A stretch of DNA of 64,000 nt from Viridibacillus sp050279675 (GCF_050279675.1 NZ_JBNNUK010000012.1:65486-129485), one strand, 5' to 3'; numbered from the stretch's first letter, positions 1-9,153 are shown. The notes: generated by a model from the letters alone, not told the origin. Translations and numbers: made by a program.

Positions 1-304
1 CGAGCTGGTCGATTAAAGTTTCGTCTGCACATGCAATCAATGCTGGACGTCCAGTATAACGCGCATAAGAAATAGCTGGTAATAAGTATGCGATGGTTTT
101 CCCTGTACCTACACCTGCTTCAGCAAATAGCACTGATTTTTCGCGTAATACTTTTTCAATTTGATAAGCCATAAAGATTTGCTCATCACGACATTCTAGA
201 CCCTTTTCAGGTAATTCATCATAAAGCATATCGCCCATCCAATCACCCAACGAGTCGAAGAATGATTTTTCTTTTGATAGAGCAAATGGTATTGCTTGTC
301 TCAT
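1..304 (-). CDS. DinG/YoaA-family ATP-dependent DNA helicase (N-terminal part)
   Basis: The minus strand encodes an open N-terminus of about 101 residues that runs off the left edge. It carries a Walker A segment AGVGTGKT followed by IAYLLPA, and the pattern of nucleotide-binding residues typical of XPD/DinG superfamily 2 helicases. The ATG at 302-304 follows a GGGGGA ribosome site at good spacing. Upstream lies a perfect -10 hexamer (TATAAT at 337-342, minus strand). This is a second DinG-like enzyme besides the full dinG at 18.1-20.9 kb, and it starts without a DnaQ exonuclease domain. The rest of the gene is outside the window, so the subfamily cannot be fixed. Confidence 0.85.
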   Translation of the reverse strand, partial: MRQAIPFALSKEKSFFDSLGDWMGDMLYDELPEKGLECRDEQIFMAYQIEKVLREKSVLFAEAGVGTGKTIAYLLPAISYARYTGRPALIACADETLIDQL

Positions 305-953
305 CTTGTTCCCCCTCGTACGTCAACGAAAATAAAATTATATACAACTAAACGGTAATTGAAACCTTTGTTATTATAGCATTATTCTTAACTACCTTGT
401 TAAATGCATGTAAATGATTTAATTTTTTTTCAGTTTATGTGGTCAATTTGTGGTCATATCACAGCTATCGTAGTGTTACCCAGAAAAAAGGAAATTAAAC
501 ACCCGGAAATTGGTGCACTTTATATAATAGAAGAAACTCTGTTAAAAGTATATGAAATGAGTAAACCAAACAGCCTTTTATTTTCATAATATAAAACATG
601 TGATGATGTTCTTTATTTTCTTAACAAAAAATTATATTGGTTATTGCTAGCAATTATTCTAAAATCTAAAATTGGAGGCTAGTGAATATATGAGGAAATA
701 ATGTAGCATTAACATTGCAAAGAAAACGTTTTACCCCCATCTCTTTCCTATGAGATTTAGCATTACCTTAAATTAGTATTATAAGCGGAAAATTAGTAGG
801 AGGAAAAAAGTGAGCAATTCAAGCATTCGAATTTTCGGATTACGTTTTTGTAAAATCATTTAAAAAGACATAAATTCATACTATTAAAAACATCTGGTTA
901 GAGGTGTTTAATAACTTTAGCTAATTCAATCTTAGTCTACAATTATAATAGTC
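305..953. other. Intergenic region, 650 nt, no convincing gene
   Basis: No long reading frame with a supported start was found. Two strong ribosome-site-like sequences occur on the plus strand but lead to mini-ORFs only: GGAGG at about 673 before a three-codon ATG frame, and AGGAGG near 798 before a GTG frame of 17 codons ending at 863. The 61-codon plus frame at 404-589 has no ribosome site. The stretch is AT-rich and may be decayed coding DNA. Confidence 0.5.
810..863 (+). CDS. Possible 17-residue leader or micro-peptide
   Basis: An AGGAGG ribosome site is followed after six A residues by a GTG codon and a frame that reads SNSSIRIFGLRFCKII after the initiator before TAA. The site is as good as any in the window, yet nothing follows it. 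It could be a peptide gene, a leader, or the intact start of an otherwise deleted gene. No homology is recognised. Confidence 0.2.
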   Translation: MSNSSIRIFGLRFCKII

Positions 954-1154
954 TTATATTACCTCTTTTTTATTATCTACTTGCGAGGTTTTTGATTTTG
1001 CATATTGATTAAACTCTGCTAAGAATAAAGTTATTGCGAACATCAACAAAATAAATGGAAACATGAAATATTCCGATTCATAATTGGTACCTCCCAAATA
1101 AACAAATAACATAAACGATACACAAAGAGCTATAGTTCCAGATAAAAACTTCAT
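954..1154 (-). CDS. Small two-helix membrane protein, unknown function
   Basis: The protein has 66 residues starting MKFLSGTIALC. The chosen ATG at 1152-1154 has an AAGGGGG ribosome site about eight bases upstream, whereas the longer frame to 1196 lacks one. Two hydrophobic segments are visible, residues about 4-22 (FLSGTIALCVSFMLFVYLG) and about 31-47 (FPFILLMFAITLFLAE), followed by a charged tail ending KKEVI. It stands alone between two large genes. The family is not recognised, and only the membrane topology can be inferred. Confidence 0.6.
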   Translation of the reverse strand: MKFLSGTIALCVSFMLFVYLGGTNYESEYFMFPFILLMFAITLFLAEFNQYAKSKTSQVDNKKEVI

Positions 1155-1312
1155 GAATACCCCCTTTACCAAACATTTTACCCCATAATAAACCATAATT
1201 TTAAATTAGATTTTCATGGAATATCATTGATTGTTATAAACGAATTGTGTTAATTACTCACATGTACTGATACGAGTTCCAAATCAAACTTAGAATTATA
1301 TGTTTTCATAAA

Positions 1313-1340
1313 AAAAGGAATGGGTTATCCCATTCCTTTT
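1313..1340 (-). terminator. Rho-independent terminator after ypsC
   Basis: A perfect 12-bp inverted repeat (AAAAGGAATGGG / CCCATTCCTTTT) with a TTAT loop lies five bases past the ypsC stop codon. Flanking A and T runs make it usable in either direction. Confidence 0.9.
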
Positions 1341-1345
1341 AATAT

Positions 1346-2482
1346 CTAGTTTCTCGGTGTACGTTGACCCCAGAATTGATAAAAATCTGTTCTGATGAAT
1401 CCGTTGAATAATTTTCGTTTTTTTGTCGCTTTTCTACCGTAAAGTGTTTCAAAGTTTTCCATTGATGATAGCATGTAGACTGACCAAGATGGATACTTCG
1501 CCATATTGTCGCCCATCTCACGAATCATTTGTTCAACCATTTCTATATCACCAATACGTTCACCATAAGGCGGGTTACCAATCATCACACCATCAGTTGA
1601 TAATGTAGTAAAGTCATTTACTTGCATTTGTTTCCAAGTAATCAAGTCCGCAAAACCAGCTTCAACAGCATTATTTTTGGCGATTTGAACCATGCGATGG
1701 TCAATATCTGAGCCAATGATTTCTAAAGGCTGGTCGTAGTTCGCAATATCTTCTGCTTCCATACGAATATCATCCCAAATTTGTTGTTTCATCCAAGGCC
1801 ATGCTTCTGAAATGAACTCACGGTTGTAACCAGGAGCCATATTTTGGCCAATCATTGCAGCTTCAAGTGCAATTGTACCTGAACCACAGAAAGGGTCTAC
1901 GAATGGGCGATTTGGATTCCATTTAGAGATTTGGACAAGCGCTGCTGCTAGCGTTTCTTTTAAAGGTGCTTCACCTTGATCTAGTCTATACCCACGTTTG
2001 TGTAGGCCTGCTCCACTAGTATCAATCGTAAGTGTAGCTACATCTTTTAAAATTGAAATTTCAATTTTAAATTTTGGTCCTGTTTCTTCTAAGAAACCTA
2101 GACGTTTATAGTGGTATTTCATACGTTCAACGATCGCTTTCTTTGTAATTGCTTGGCAATCAGGTACACTGAATAATTTAGATTTTACGGATTTACCTGT
2201 TACAGGAAATTCTGCATCTACTGGTAAGAATTTCTCCCAATTGATCGCTTTTACTCCCTCAAACAATTCATCAAATGTGCGAGCTGGAAACTCACCTGCA
2301 ATAATTTTCACTCGGTCTGCTACACGTAACCAAAGATTCGTTTTTGCGATTGCTTTCTCGTCACCTTCAAAGTAAACTTTACCGTTTTCTGTTGTTGTTT
2401 CAAATCCTAGGTCCTGAAGCTCTTGTGCGACAATTCCTTCTAACCCCATTGCTGCGGTTGCTACTAATCGAAATGTTGTCAT
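1346..2482 (-). CDS. ypsC: THUMP-domain class I SAM-dependent rRNA N2-guanine methyltransferase (YpsC/RlmL-N type)
   Basis: The 378-residue protein starts MTTFRLVATAAMGLEG. It matches the Bacillus YpsC family, related to the N-terminal half of E. coli RlmL, which methylates guanine N2 in 23S rRNA. An N-terminal ferredoxin-like and THUMP region (about 1-155) is followed by a Rossmann methyltransferase fold with the motif VDPFCGSGTIALEAA and the catalytic NPPYGER motif near residue 305. The start at 2482 is preferred because AGAAGGGAAATAAC places a ribosome site just before it, while the upstream ATG of the longer frame lies inside the previous gene. The stop of that gene is two bases upstream, so the two are translationally coupled. 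Substrate is inferred from the family. Confidence 0.93.
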   Translation of the reverse strand: MTTFRLVATAAMGLEGIVAQELQDLGFETTTENGKVYFEGDEKAIAKTNLWLRVADRVKIIAGEFPARTFDELFEGVKAINWEKFLPVDAEFPVTGKSVKSKLFSVPDCQAITKKAIVERMKYHYKRLGFLEETGPKFKIEISILKDVATLTIDTSGAGLHKRGYRLDQGEAPLKETLAAALVQISKWNPNRPFVDPFCGSGTIALEAAMIGQNMAPGYNREFISEAWPWMKQQIWDDIRMEAEDIANYDQPLEIIGSDIDHRMVQIAKNNAVEAGFADLITWKQMQVNDFTTLSTDGVMIGNPPYGERIGDIEMVEQMIREMGDNMAKYPSWSVYMLSSMENFETLYGRKATKKRKLFNGFIRTDFYQFWGQRTPRN

Positions 2483-2484
2483 TG

Positions 2485-4224
2485 TTATTTCCCTTCTAAC
2501 TGTTCTAATTCCCAAAATTCTAGGAACTCGGTAAATTCATCTAAAGGTAATGGCTTTGAGTAATAGTATCCTTGGATCATATCACAGCCCATTTTACGTA
2601 ACAGCTGAACCTGATCCCTTTGCTCTACTCCCTCAGCAATTACCTTCATATGTAAACGATGCGCCATTTGAATAATGGCATCTACTACTGCTTGTTTATC
2701 ATCTAACGAACAAATATGTTGTATAAAACTACGATCAATTTTTAAATAATTTAATGGAAACTGCACTAAATAGCTAAGAGAAGAATAGCCTGTCCCAAAA
2801 TCATCTATCGAAAGTTTAAAACCTAATTGCTTTAAGAGTACTAATTTTCGAATCGTTTCTTTTTCACTGTTCATAACCGTGCGCTCAGTTAGCTCAATTT
2901 CAAAATAATACGCCGGGCAATTATTTTTCTCTAAAATTTGCATTATGGATTCAATGAAATTACTTTGATGAAAGTGAATACTCGATATATTCAATGCTAT
3001 TGGCATATTTTTTATATTTTGTGATTTTAGTTTTAAATAGTCCTGACATGCACGATTAATAATACATTCACTAATCGGAATAATTAAACCTGTTTCCTCC
3101 GCATAAGGGATGAATTCCCCTGGTGAGACGAAGCCTAATTTTTCATTTTGCCAGCGTACTAAAGCTTCTACTCCTACGATTGCACCTGTTGTAACAGAAA
3201 CTTTCGGTTGATAATGTAATTCGAAGCTGTCATTTTCTATTGCTTTTCGTAACTCGTTATCTAGGAGCAACACACGTTTGCTGTCTGTTTGTAGTTCGTC
3301 AAAGTAAAAAGAAAATTGACCTCTTCCATTTTGCTTTGCAAAATACATTGCCTTATCAGCTTTGGTTAATAATACTTCCGTATCATCTCCATCATGCGGA
3401 TAAATGCTAATTCCTATACTAGTGGACACATATAAATTCTGGTCTTCCACCGCAAAAGGTTGTTCTAATAATTGGATAATCATTTCGGCCAAATGTACAG
3501 CTTCTCTAGGATGATGGATATTTGTTAATGTAATAACAAATTCATCACCGCCGTATCTGGCTAAAATATCTTTATTTTTCAATAGTGATTGTATTCTTTT
3601 TACTACTTCCACTAACAAATAGTCACCAACTGCATGACCAAGCGTATCATTTATTTGCTTAAAGCGATCTAAATCTAAAAATAAAACAGCATGTTGATAT
3701 GAGCGTGTAGAGGATGATTCTAGTAAAACTCTCATTCTCTCAGTATAGGCAAATCTATTTGAAACACCGGTTAATGAATCTGTCATTGCACGTTTTTCAA
3801 GCTCGTCTTCAACGTCCTTTTGTTCTGTGAGGTCGGAGAAAACACCGCAGTAGTTCGTAACTTCACCTTGCTTATTACGAACTTCCATGATTGATAGCCA
3901 TTCTGGATAGACATCACCGGTTTTACGACGATTCAATATTTCACCTTGCCATTCACCTTTTGAGTACAGCTCGTTCCACATGCTTTTATAAAAATCACTG
4001 TCATGAATGCCTGATTGTAAGATAGCAGGGCTATGTCCAACAACTTCTTCTTTTTTGTAACCCGTAACAAACTCAAAAGCTGGATTCACATTGATTATTT
4101 TCTTTTTTGGATCAGTTATCATGATTCCTTCAGAAATTGTTTCAAATACTTTTTGTAGTAATTCATCAGAATAGTTAGAAATAGTGTTTTGGTTAATAAT
4201 CTCTTTTGTAGATATTTTTTCCAT
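2485..4224 (-). CDS. PAS-GGDEF-EAL cyclic-di-GMP turnover protein
   Basis: The protein has 579 residues: a PAS sensor domain (about 25-140, ending in a PAC-like FSDLTEQK), a diguanylate cyclase domain with intact RYGGDEF, and a phosphodiesterase domain with VEALVRW (EAL), ELTER, DDFGTGYSSL and VIAEGVE. Both catalytic sites look intact. The RxxD inhibitory site ahead of GGDEF reads KNKD, so product inhibition may be lost. Longer starts reach back through the rnpB terminator hairpin, so I place the start at ATG 4222-4224 behind GGTGAAGAAT (4236 is an alternative). It sits between rnpB and ypsC, where B. subtilis has no such gene. No membrane segment is visible, so a cytosolic location is likely. 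Net activity cannot be told from sequence. Confidence 0.93.
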   Translation of the reverse strand: MEKISTKEIINQNTISNYSDELLQKVFETISEGIMITDPKKKIINVNPAFEFVTGYKKEEVVGHSPAILQSGIHDSDFYKSMWNELYSKGEWQGEILNRRKTGDVYPEWLSIMEVRNKQGEVTNYCGVFSDLTEQKDVEDELEKRAMTDSLTGVSNRFAYTERMRVLLESSSTRSYQHAVLFLDLDRFKQINDTLGHAVGDYLLVEVVKRIQSLLKNKDILARYGGDEFVITLTNIHHPREAVHLAEMIIQLLEQPFAVEDQNLYVSTSIGISIYPHDGDDTEVLLTKADKAMYFAKQNGRGQFSFYFDELQTDSKRVLLLDNELRKAIENDSFELHYQPKVSVTTGAIVGVEALVRWQNEKLGFVSPGEFIPYAEETGLIIPISECIINRACQDYLKLKSQNIKNMPIALNISSIHFHQSNFIESIMQILEKNNCPAYYFEIELTERTVMNSEKETIRKLVLLKQLGFKLSIDDFGTGYSSLSYLVQFPLNYLKIDRSFIQHICSLDDKQAVVDAIIQMAHRLHMKVIAEGVEQRDQVQLLRKMGCDMIQGYYYSKPLPLDEFTEFLEFWELEQLEGK

Positions 4225-4240
4225 ATTCTTCACCATATTT

Positions 4241-4273
4241 CCAAAAGAAAGGCCCTCCAGGAACTGGAGAGCC
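4241..4273 (-). terminator. Terminator of RNase P RNA
   Basis: On the minus strand GGCTCTCCAG, a TTC loop and CTGGAGGGCC form a 10-bp stem with one G-U pair, followed by TTTCTTTT. It lies between the end of rnpB and the GGDEF-EAL gene and argues that the latter starts downstream of it. Confidence 0.88.
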
Positions 4274-4289
4274 TGACTGTTCATGTTTA

Positions 4290-4703
4290 ACATCATTGAA
4301 AGTTCAATAAGCCATGTTTTGTGCCCGAGTACTCAAACGATTTACATCTCGTACAACCGGGTAGTAATCATCTATCTACGTGAGATGCAAGCATTCACGT
4401 CTCTCCATCCATTCATTTCCTTCAGGAGAGTGCCCCTACCATAATTTGGGTTTCTCACTCGTGGGGTTTACCTCGTTCCACCTGTTACGTTTCCGCACCA
4501 GCTTCGTCACTGTGGCACTTTCAGAGAGTTTCAACCATATCTTATAAAAGACTTAGGTTTTCCTCCCGCCGTCAGCCAAAAGACTGCCTTAGCTTATTTA
4601 TTCACTAAGCACGAACACTACGGTCATCTCAGAACCGTGCGAGCATGGACTTTCCTCGACAATGTCAAGCATTGCAGCGATTACCCGAAAATTCATGATG
4701 ATG
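4290..4703 (-). ncRNA. rnpB: RNase P RNA, Bacillus (type B) class
   Basis: The minus strand matches Bacillus-type RNase P RNA along its length: CGGGTAATCGCTGC near the 5' end, GAGGAAAGTCCATGCTCGCA, the GTAGTGTTCGTGC and GGCAGTC blocks, GAAAGTGCCACAGTGACGAAG, GGTAAACCCC.CGAG, GAGAAACCCAAATT.TGGTAGGGG, GTAGATAGATGATT, GAGTAC and ACAAAACATGGCTTA at the 3' end. RNase P RNA is the catalytic RNA that matures tRNA 5' ends with the RnpA protein. Ends are approximate. The 5' end was placed about seven bases past the -10 box. A terminator follows at 4241-4273. Confidence 0.96.
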
Positions 4704-4709
4704 TTTTTC

Positions 4710-4738
4710 ATTATAATATAAAAACATATTTAACCCAA
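4710..4738 (-). promoter_or_regulatory. Sigma-A promoter of rnpB
   Basis: On the minus strand a -35-like TTGGGT (4733-4738) and a perfect -10 TATAAT (4710-4715) are 17 bases apart. Transcription would begin near 4703, matching the expected 5' end of RNase P RNA. Confidence 0.8.
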
Positions 4739-4757
4739 TACGACCAAAGACCTATAT

Positions 4758-5078
4758 TCAATCGTATAGTTTATCTCCGAAAACATGTTTTTCCAAGTTC
4801 GAGATTCTTTTCAAAATATCAAAGTTTGTATTAGCAGTATGTTGTGGTTGCTGTTGTTGAACTTGTGCCGGTGAGTGGCGCTTAGCACTTTGGGTAGCCT
4901 CAAGTTCTTGTTTCAACATGTTAATCTCTTCTTGCTTCTTAGCTAGAATTTTTTCAAAGTTCTCATAATCTTGAATTATTTCATCTAAAAATTGGTCTAC
5001 ATCATCTTGACTATAACCTCTTAAACCAGTTTTAAAATCTTTATCTAAAATCTTTTTTGCTGATAATTTTGTATCCAT
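4758..5078 (-). CDS. gpsB: Cell division regulator GpsB
   Basis: GpsB is a DivIVA-related coiled-coil adaptor that shuttles penicillin-binding protein 1 between side wall and septum in Bacillus. The 106-residue protein has the DivIVA-type lipid-binding N-terminus (KILDKDFKTGLRGYSQDDVDQFLD), a coiled coil over about residues 35-65, a glutamine-rich linker, and the C-terminal trimerisation segment FDILKRISNLEKHVFG that closely resembles the Bacillus protein. The second ATG (5076-5078) is preferred, since the ribosome site GGAAGGG sits too close to the first ATG (5084). The position next to rnpB matches B. subtilis, and ponA, whose product is a GpsB partner in Bacillus, is 5 kb away. Confidence 0.96.
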   Translation of the reverse strand: MDTKLSAKKILDKDFKTGLRGYSQDDVDQFLDEIIQDYENFEKILAKKQEEINMLKQELEATQSAKRHSPAQVQQQQPQHTANTNFDILKRISNLEKHVFGDKLYD

Positions 5079-5196
5079 ATACATCGCCCTTCCATCGCAA
5101 CATAAGTGTTCTTAGTATAGCATATTTCTTAAAGACAATGCTTACTTACAGTCATTTCCTAACGTTTTTTGTCGAAAACTGCGATTGCCCAGGAAA

Positions 5197-6441
5197 TTAC
5201 CTCTTCCTTTCAAGCCGATTTTTCCGTTTTTGTATGTCCGCAAGTCTTGAAGTTTTAGATTCCTTAGTCCACAGTGAGCTTTCGGTTACAAGCTTTAATG
5301 CTTGATTTGTCATTTCTATTGCAAACTCATAGTTTTTATCACGGTGTTCAAAAATTTTCGCTAGCTCAATGAGTGCAATAATTTGCTGCCTTCCTTGTAA
5401 ATACGGTAAAGCTTGCTGAAATGACTTCCGTGCTTCTATATAATTCTGTTGTTTTTTTTGCTGAAAGCCTAGATGGTAATAAGCATTGGCTGCTTCTTCA
5501 CTCGTATATTGATGCGTTACTTGCTGCAAAAGTTCCTCACTACGATCTATTTCTCTTAAGTCAGCATACCATTTACCAATGTTTGTATACGTTGTAGCCG
5601 ATTCTTCTGCATTATTTTCACAAAGTAAATTGGTCGCCTGCACATACAACGTTAATAATGACAATAAATCCCATTCATTATGCTGTAGTACTTTTAGTAA
5701 GGCATCAGGCTGTCCGCTTTTGACCGCGTCCAAATAAATAATCGGCGCTAAATAACCCGGCACATCGTCTTGACGAGTGAAGCCTAATTTTTCTTCTTCC
5801 ACTTGAGTAAGTTTCATACGTGCTATGTCATTTTTCCAAATACGTTTTGAGCCATGTAATAAATCGAGATGATCGTGCTCTTTTAATGGTGGTAGGTCTT
5901 TTTTGTTTAATGTCCAGCGAGTTTGTAACTGTGGCCAATCGAAACTTTTACCATTATACGTAATAATGGTTTTCCTTCCTTGCCAAAATTTCGATTCAAA
6001 CAAAAATGCAACCTCATTACTCGGATCAGCTAGTACATACTGCTTTAATGTAAAGCCTTCCTCAGACTCCTCAAGTAAACCATTCAAGAAAATATGAGTA
6101 CCTACGCCTTTTAATCCTGTTGTTTCAGTATCGTAGAATATAAGATTATTAGCATCCGTTAAAGATATAGGATGTGAGTTTTGTGTTTGTTGCCACTTTT
6201 CAAAAGCATCATATAACTCTCCTAGATAAATGGCACCATGCTTATAATCAAGAGGATAATGCTTCTCTAATAAAAAGACTACACCAAAATCATTTTCTAT
6301 CATTTTTAAACCAGCATCTTGCCATATTCCTGCATAATCAGGAACGTCTGGCTTTAGAATTGGTTCTTTTTCTATTACCTGTTGTGTACTATTTTTCTTT
6401 AATAGTTTTTTCATTTGAAGTATTTTATTTTCATACGACAT
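5197..6441 (-). CDS. mrfB: Mitomycin-repair exonuclease MrfB (YprB), RNase H-like with TPR-like tail
   Basis: The protein has 414 residues. The N-terminal half holds a DEDD-type exonuclease fold with the first catalytic pair in LIFYDTETTGLKG (Asp and Glu near residues 104 and 106). The C-terminal region from about 275 is helical and TPR-like (YYHLGFQQKKQQNY, EARKSFQQALPYL). B. subtilis MrfB (YprB) works with the helicase MrfA in excision repair of mitomycin C lesions. The stop of mrfA lies one base upstream of the chosen ATG (6439-6441), whose ribosome site GGATGATT overlaps the mrfA end. This supports an mrfAB operon. The nuclease function is taken from the family. Confidence 0.92.
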   Translation of the reverse strand: MSYENKILQMKKLLKKNSTQQVIEKEPILKPDVPDYAGIWQDAGLKMIENDFGVVFLLEKHYPLDYKHGAIYLGELYDAFEKWQQTQNSHPISLTDANNLIFYDTETTGLKGVGTHIFLNGLLEESEEGFTLKQYVLADPSNEVAFLFESKFWQGRKTIITYNGKSFDWPQLQTRWTLNKKDLPPLKEHDHLDLLHGSKRIWKNDIARMKLTQVEEEKLGFTRQDDVPGYLAPIIYLDAVKSGQPDALLKVLQHNEWDLLSLLTLYVQATNLLCENNAEESATTYTNIGKWYADLREIDRSEELLQQVTHQYTSEEAANAYYHLGFQQKKQQNYIEARKSFQQALPYLQGRQQIIALIELAKIFEHRDKNYEFAIEMTNQALKLVTESSLWTKESKTSRLADIQKRKNRLERKR

Positions 6442-6442
6442 A

Positions 6443-8722
6443 TTAATCATCCAACTCTTCTAATAGAAATGATTTCAAAAAATTCAATACTTGGTTTTTA
6501 CCTTTATCACTTAAATCTTGTGCACCTATACAAGAAGGGCAACCATTTTGACATGGACATGCATCAACATGTTCAAACACATGCTGAATAAGTGGCTCCC
6601 AAATATCATACACCCTTTCGCTCAACCCAATGCCACCCGGATAACGATCATAAACAAAGAATGTTGGTTTCTCTGAATGCACCGCCTTCACTTGAGGTAT
6701 GACATGGACATCACTGCGATCACTTTGAATGAATAATGGAATAAAACTGTTCATCGCAAACGCCACACCTGTCATAGCGCTTGTTAAATCATCTTCTGTC
6801 CAGTTTGTAGGCTGCTCAAATGATAACCAAGTAGAACTCGTATGAAGTTCTTCAGGCGGTAGATGAATTGGGCCAGAGCCAATATTATCATGTGAGTCAA
6901 ATCTAATTTTCTTAAAAATAGTTGCAGTAGCCAGAATCATAACATCACCAAATGCTGCTTCTGCTTGGCCAAGATACTTTTGCTTATCCTCACTCATAAC
7001 TTTTAATTCAACAGCTAGATTAGCATCTGTAAAATAATCAACATCCACTTCACGGACATAAGCTTTCTTCTCTTCCCAATCAAGTTTTTCTACCTGAAAT
7101 TGCACACCTTGATGTAAATATATAGCTTCTTCATGAAGTAGTGTAAGCGCGCTATATCGATCCATTTCTCCAATTACACGAGTATTTGCGGGAATAGATT
7201 GATCTATGATGACGACATTTTCTTGCGATGCTGAACGCAAACTAATTTCGTGTGCTGGGAAACTATCACTCATCCAATGCCACTGCTCGGACGTTTTTAT
7301 AAGAACGCCTTCTTGTTGTAGATATTCCAATAACTCTTGAATCTCGAACTCTCCGTACATATCTGTCGTTTTAAAAGGCAACTCAAAAGAAGCACATTTT
7401 AAATGATCCATTAAAATGAGCATATTGTCAGGATAAATACGGGCTTCTTCCGGAGAACTTCCTAATAAATAATTAGGATGATTTATAATGTATTGATCTA
7501 ATGCGGTAGATTGTGCCACATAAACAATTAGTGCTGCATCTTGCCTTCTGCCTGCACGCCCTGCTTGTTGCCATGCACTCGCAATATTTCCAGGGTATCC
7601 CGTCATAATACAAGCTTGCAATTGACCAATATCAACTCCGAGCTCTAATGCATTCGTACTCACAACTGTTTGAATGGTGCCATCACGTAAACCTTTTTCA
7701 ATTAACCTTCGCTCTGAAGGTAAATATCCTCCTCGATAACCTCGAATTGATTCATCTTGGATTTTCTTTTTCGTCAATTCCTTCATATACGTAACAAGCA
7801 TTTCCACTCGCACACGACTTTTAGCAAATATAATTGTTTGAATTTGTGCTTCATATAATTTTCTAGCTAAATCTCTCACTTCTAAAATAGCACTTCTTCG
7901 AACACCGAAAGTTGGGTGAATAATTGGTGGATTATAAAATAGGAATGTTTTTTTCCCGACAGGTGCCCCATTATCAGAAATTAATTGGTGTTTTGTGTTC
8001 GTTAGATTCTCTGCCAGTTCTTTCGGGTTTTTGATTGTCGCTGATGTACATATAAAGATTGGATTACTCCCATAAAAACGGCAAATACGTTGCAAACGTC
8101 GAATAACGTGAGCAACATGGCTTCCAAATACTCCTTTATATGTATGCAACTCATCCAGGACAATATACTTTAAATTTTCAAATAGCGAAACCCATTTCGT
8201 ATGATGAGGTAATATCCCTGAATGTAACATATCGGGATTAGTCATAACAATATGACCAGCCTTACGAACCTTCTGACGTATGCCAGGTGAAGTATCTCCG
8301 TCATATGTGAAGCTTAAAACTTCCTCTCCACTTTGCTCTATCAACTCATTCAAATCACTTTTTTGATCTTGTGCAAGAGCTTTTGTCGGGAATAGATACA
8401 GGGCACGTGAGGCTTTATTTTCTAGAATAGCTTGTAAAACGGGTAAATGATAGCAGAGGGATTTTCCAGAGGCAGTTGGTGTGACGGCCGTAAAAGATTG
8501 CCCAGTAGTCGCATAATCGAATGCTTCTCTTTGATGCGAGTAAAGCTGATTAATACCACGCTTTTGTAAAGCTTTTACTAAAGAAGGGTGTAATTTGTCG
8601 GAAAAAGGAACGAGCTTTGCTTGCTTGGCATCAATTGTATGTCGGTGCTCAATTCTCTCCATCATTTCCGGATACTGTTGCCACTCTGCTAATAGCTCAT
8701 CAATCGTTTTTTTCTGCAACAT
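6443..8722 (-). CDS. mrfA: Mitomycin-repair DEAD/DEAH helicase MrfA (YprA)
   Basis: This 759-residue superfamily 2 helicase has the Q-motif-like region, Walker A TASGKS, DELH box (VLDELHTYKG), SAT (TSATI), and helicase C-terminal motifs (STNALELGVDIG, QQAGRAGRR). A C-terminal DUF1998 domain ends with a four-cysteine cluster CPCQNGCPSC that binds zinc in homologues. B. subtilis MrfA is a 3'-5' helicase acting with MrfB in mitomycin repair outside UvrABC. The start at ATG 8720-8722 was chosen for its GGTGAACAAC ribosome site; the longer frame to 8740 has none. The gene overlaps the end of yppE by 23 bases. Confidence 0.94.
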   Translation of the reverse strand: MLQKKTIDELLAEWQQYPEMMERIEHRHTIDAKQAKLVPFSDKLHPSLVKALQKRGINQLYSHQREAFDYATTGQSFTAVTPTASGKSLCYHLPVLQAILENKASRALYLFPTKALAQDQKSDLNELIEQSGEEVLSFTYDGDTSPGIRQKVRKAGHIVMTNPDMLHSGILPHHTKWVSLFENLKYIVLDELHTYKGVFGSHVAHVIRRLQRICRFYGSNPIFICTSATIKNPKELAENLTNTKHQLISDNGAPVGKKTFLFYNPPIIHPTFGVRRSAILEVRDLARKLYEAQIQTIIFAKSRVRVEMLVTYMKELTKKKIQDESIRGYRGGYLPSERRLIEKGLRDGTIQTVVSTNALELGVDIGQLQACIMTGYPGNIASAWQQAGRAGRRQDAALIVYVAQSTALDQYIINHPNYLLGSSPEEARIYPDNMLILMDHLKCASFELPFKTTDMYGEFEIQELLEYLQQEGVLIKTSEQWHWMSDSFPAHEISLRSASQENVVIIDQSIPANTRVIGEMDRYSALTLLHEEAIYLHQGVQFQVEKLDWEEKKAYVREVDVDYFTDANLAVELKVMSEDKQKYLGQAEAAFGDVMILATATIFKKIRFDSHDNIGSGPIHLPPEELHTSSTWLSFEQPTNWTEDDLTSAMTGVAFAMNSFIPLFIQSDRSDVHVIPQVKAVHSEKPTFFVYDRYPGGIGLSERVYDIWEPLIQHVFEHVDACPCQNGCPSCIGAQDLSDKGKNQVLNFLKSFLLEELDD

Positions 8723-9080
8723 GTTGTTCACCATCCTCACGCAAATAGCGTAAAAAAGTTTCTAATGTATATTTCACCGATTGTATAGATTGATAAAATC
8801 GTTTTTTACTCGTTGTTTTATAAAAAGACTGCACCACAAATTGATCCATCGCATCTAGCGCATTATCAATTTGTGTTTTGTGCATATATTTAGGTTTATT
8901 TAATAGTATCCATTTCTCAGACTCTGACTGCCAAGTTACTAATATTGCATGCCAAGCATCAGCATGTGGTTTAACTTCAAGAAAAAAATCTGGAGATGTG
9001 TCCTCCTCTCGCATACGTAAAAATCGTTGCCAACATGCATCGCATTCTTTTAATAATTTTTCTGTGGTAGATAATAGCAT
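8700..9080 (-). CDS. yppE: YppE family (DUF1798) helical protein
   Basis: The protein has 126 residues and is predicted all-helical, rich in Trp and aromatic residues (CDACWQRFLRMREED, ADAWHAILVTWQSE). It matches the DUF1798/YppE family by position and character; B. subtilis has yppE in the same neighbourhood. An AGGTGTG ribosome site precedes the ATG at 9080. Its 3' end overlaps the mrfA start, so it is probably the first gene of the yppE-mrfA-mrfB unit. No biochemical role is known for the family. Confidence 0.85.
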   Translation of the reverse strand: MLLSTTEKLLKECDACWQRFLRMREEDTSPDFFLEVKPHADAWHAILVTWQSESEKWILLNKPKYMHKTQIDNALDAMDQFVVQSFYKTTSKKRFYQSIQSVKYTLETFLRYLREDGEQHVAEKND

Positions 9081-9153
9081 TTAAACACACCTCCATTTTC
9101 ATTTTAAGTATTCATATAATTTCAGTGTATCAAAATATCGGAAAAGAAACTAC

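Noticed and set aside
404..589. 61-codon plus frame in the first gap
   Set aside because: No ribosome site, composition like the surrounding non-coding DNA, no recognisable product.
4637..4834. 65-codon plus frame across rnpB and gpsB
   Set aside because: It is antisense to RNase P RNA, its promoter and gpsB.
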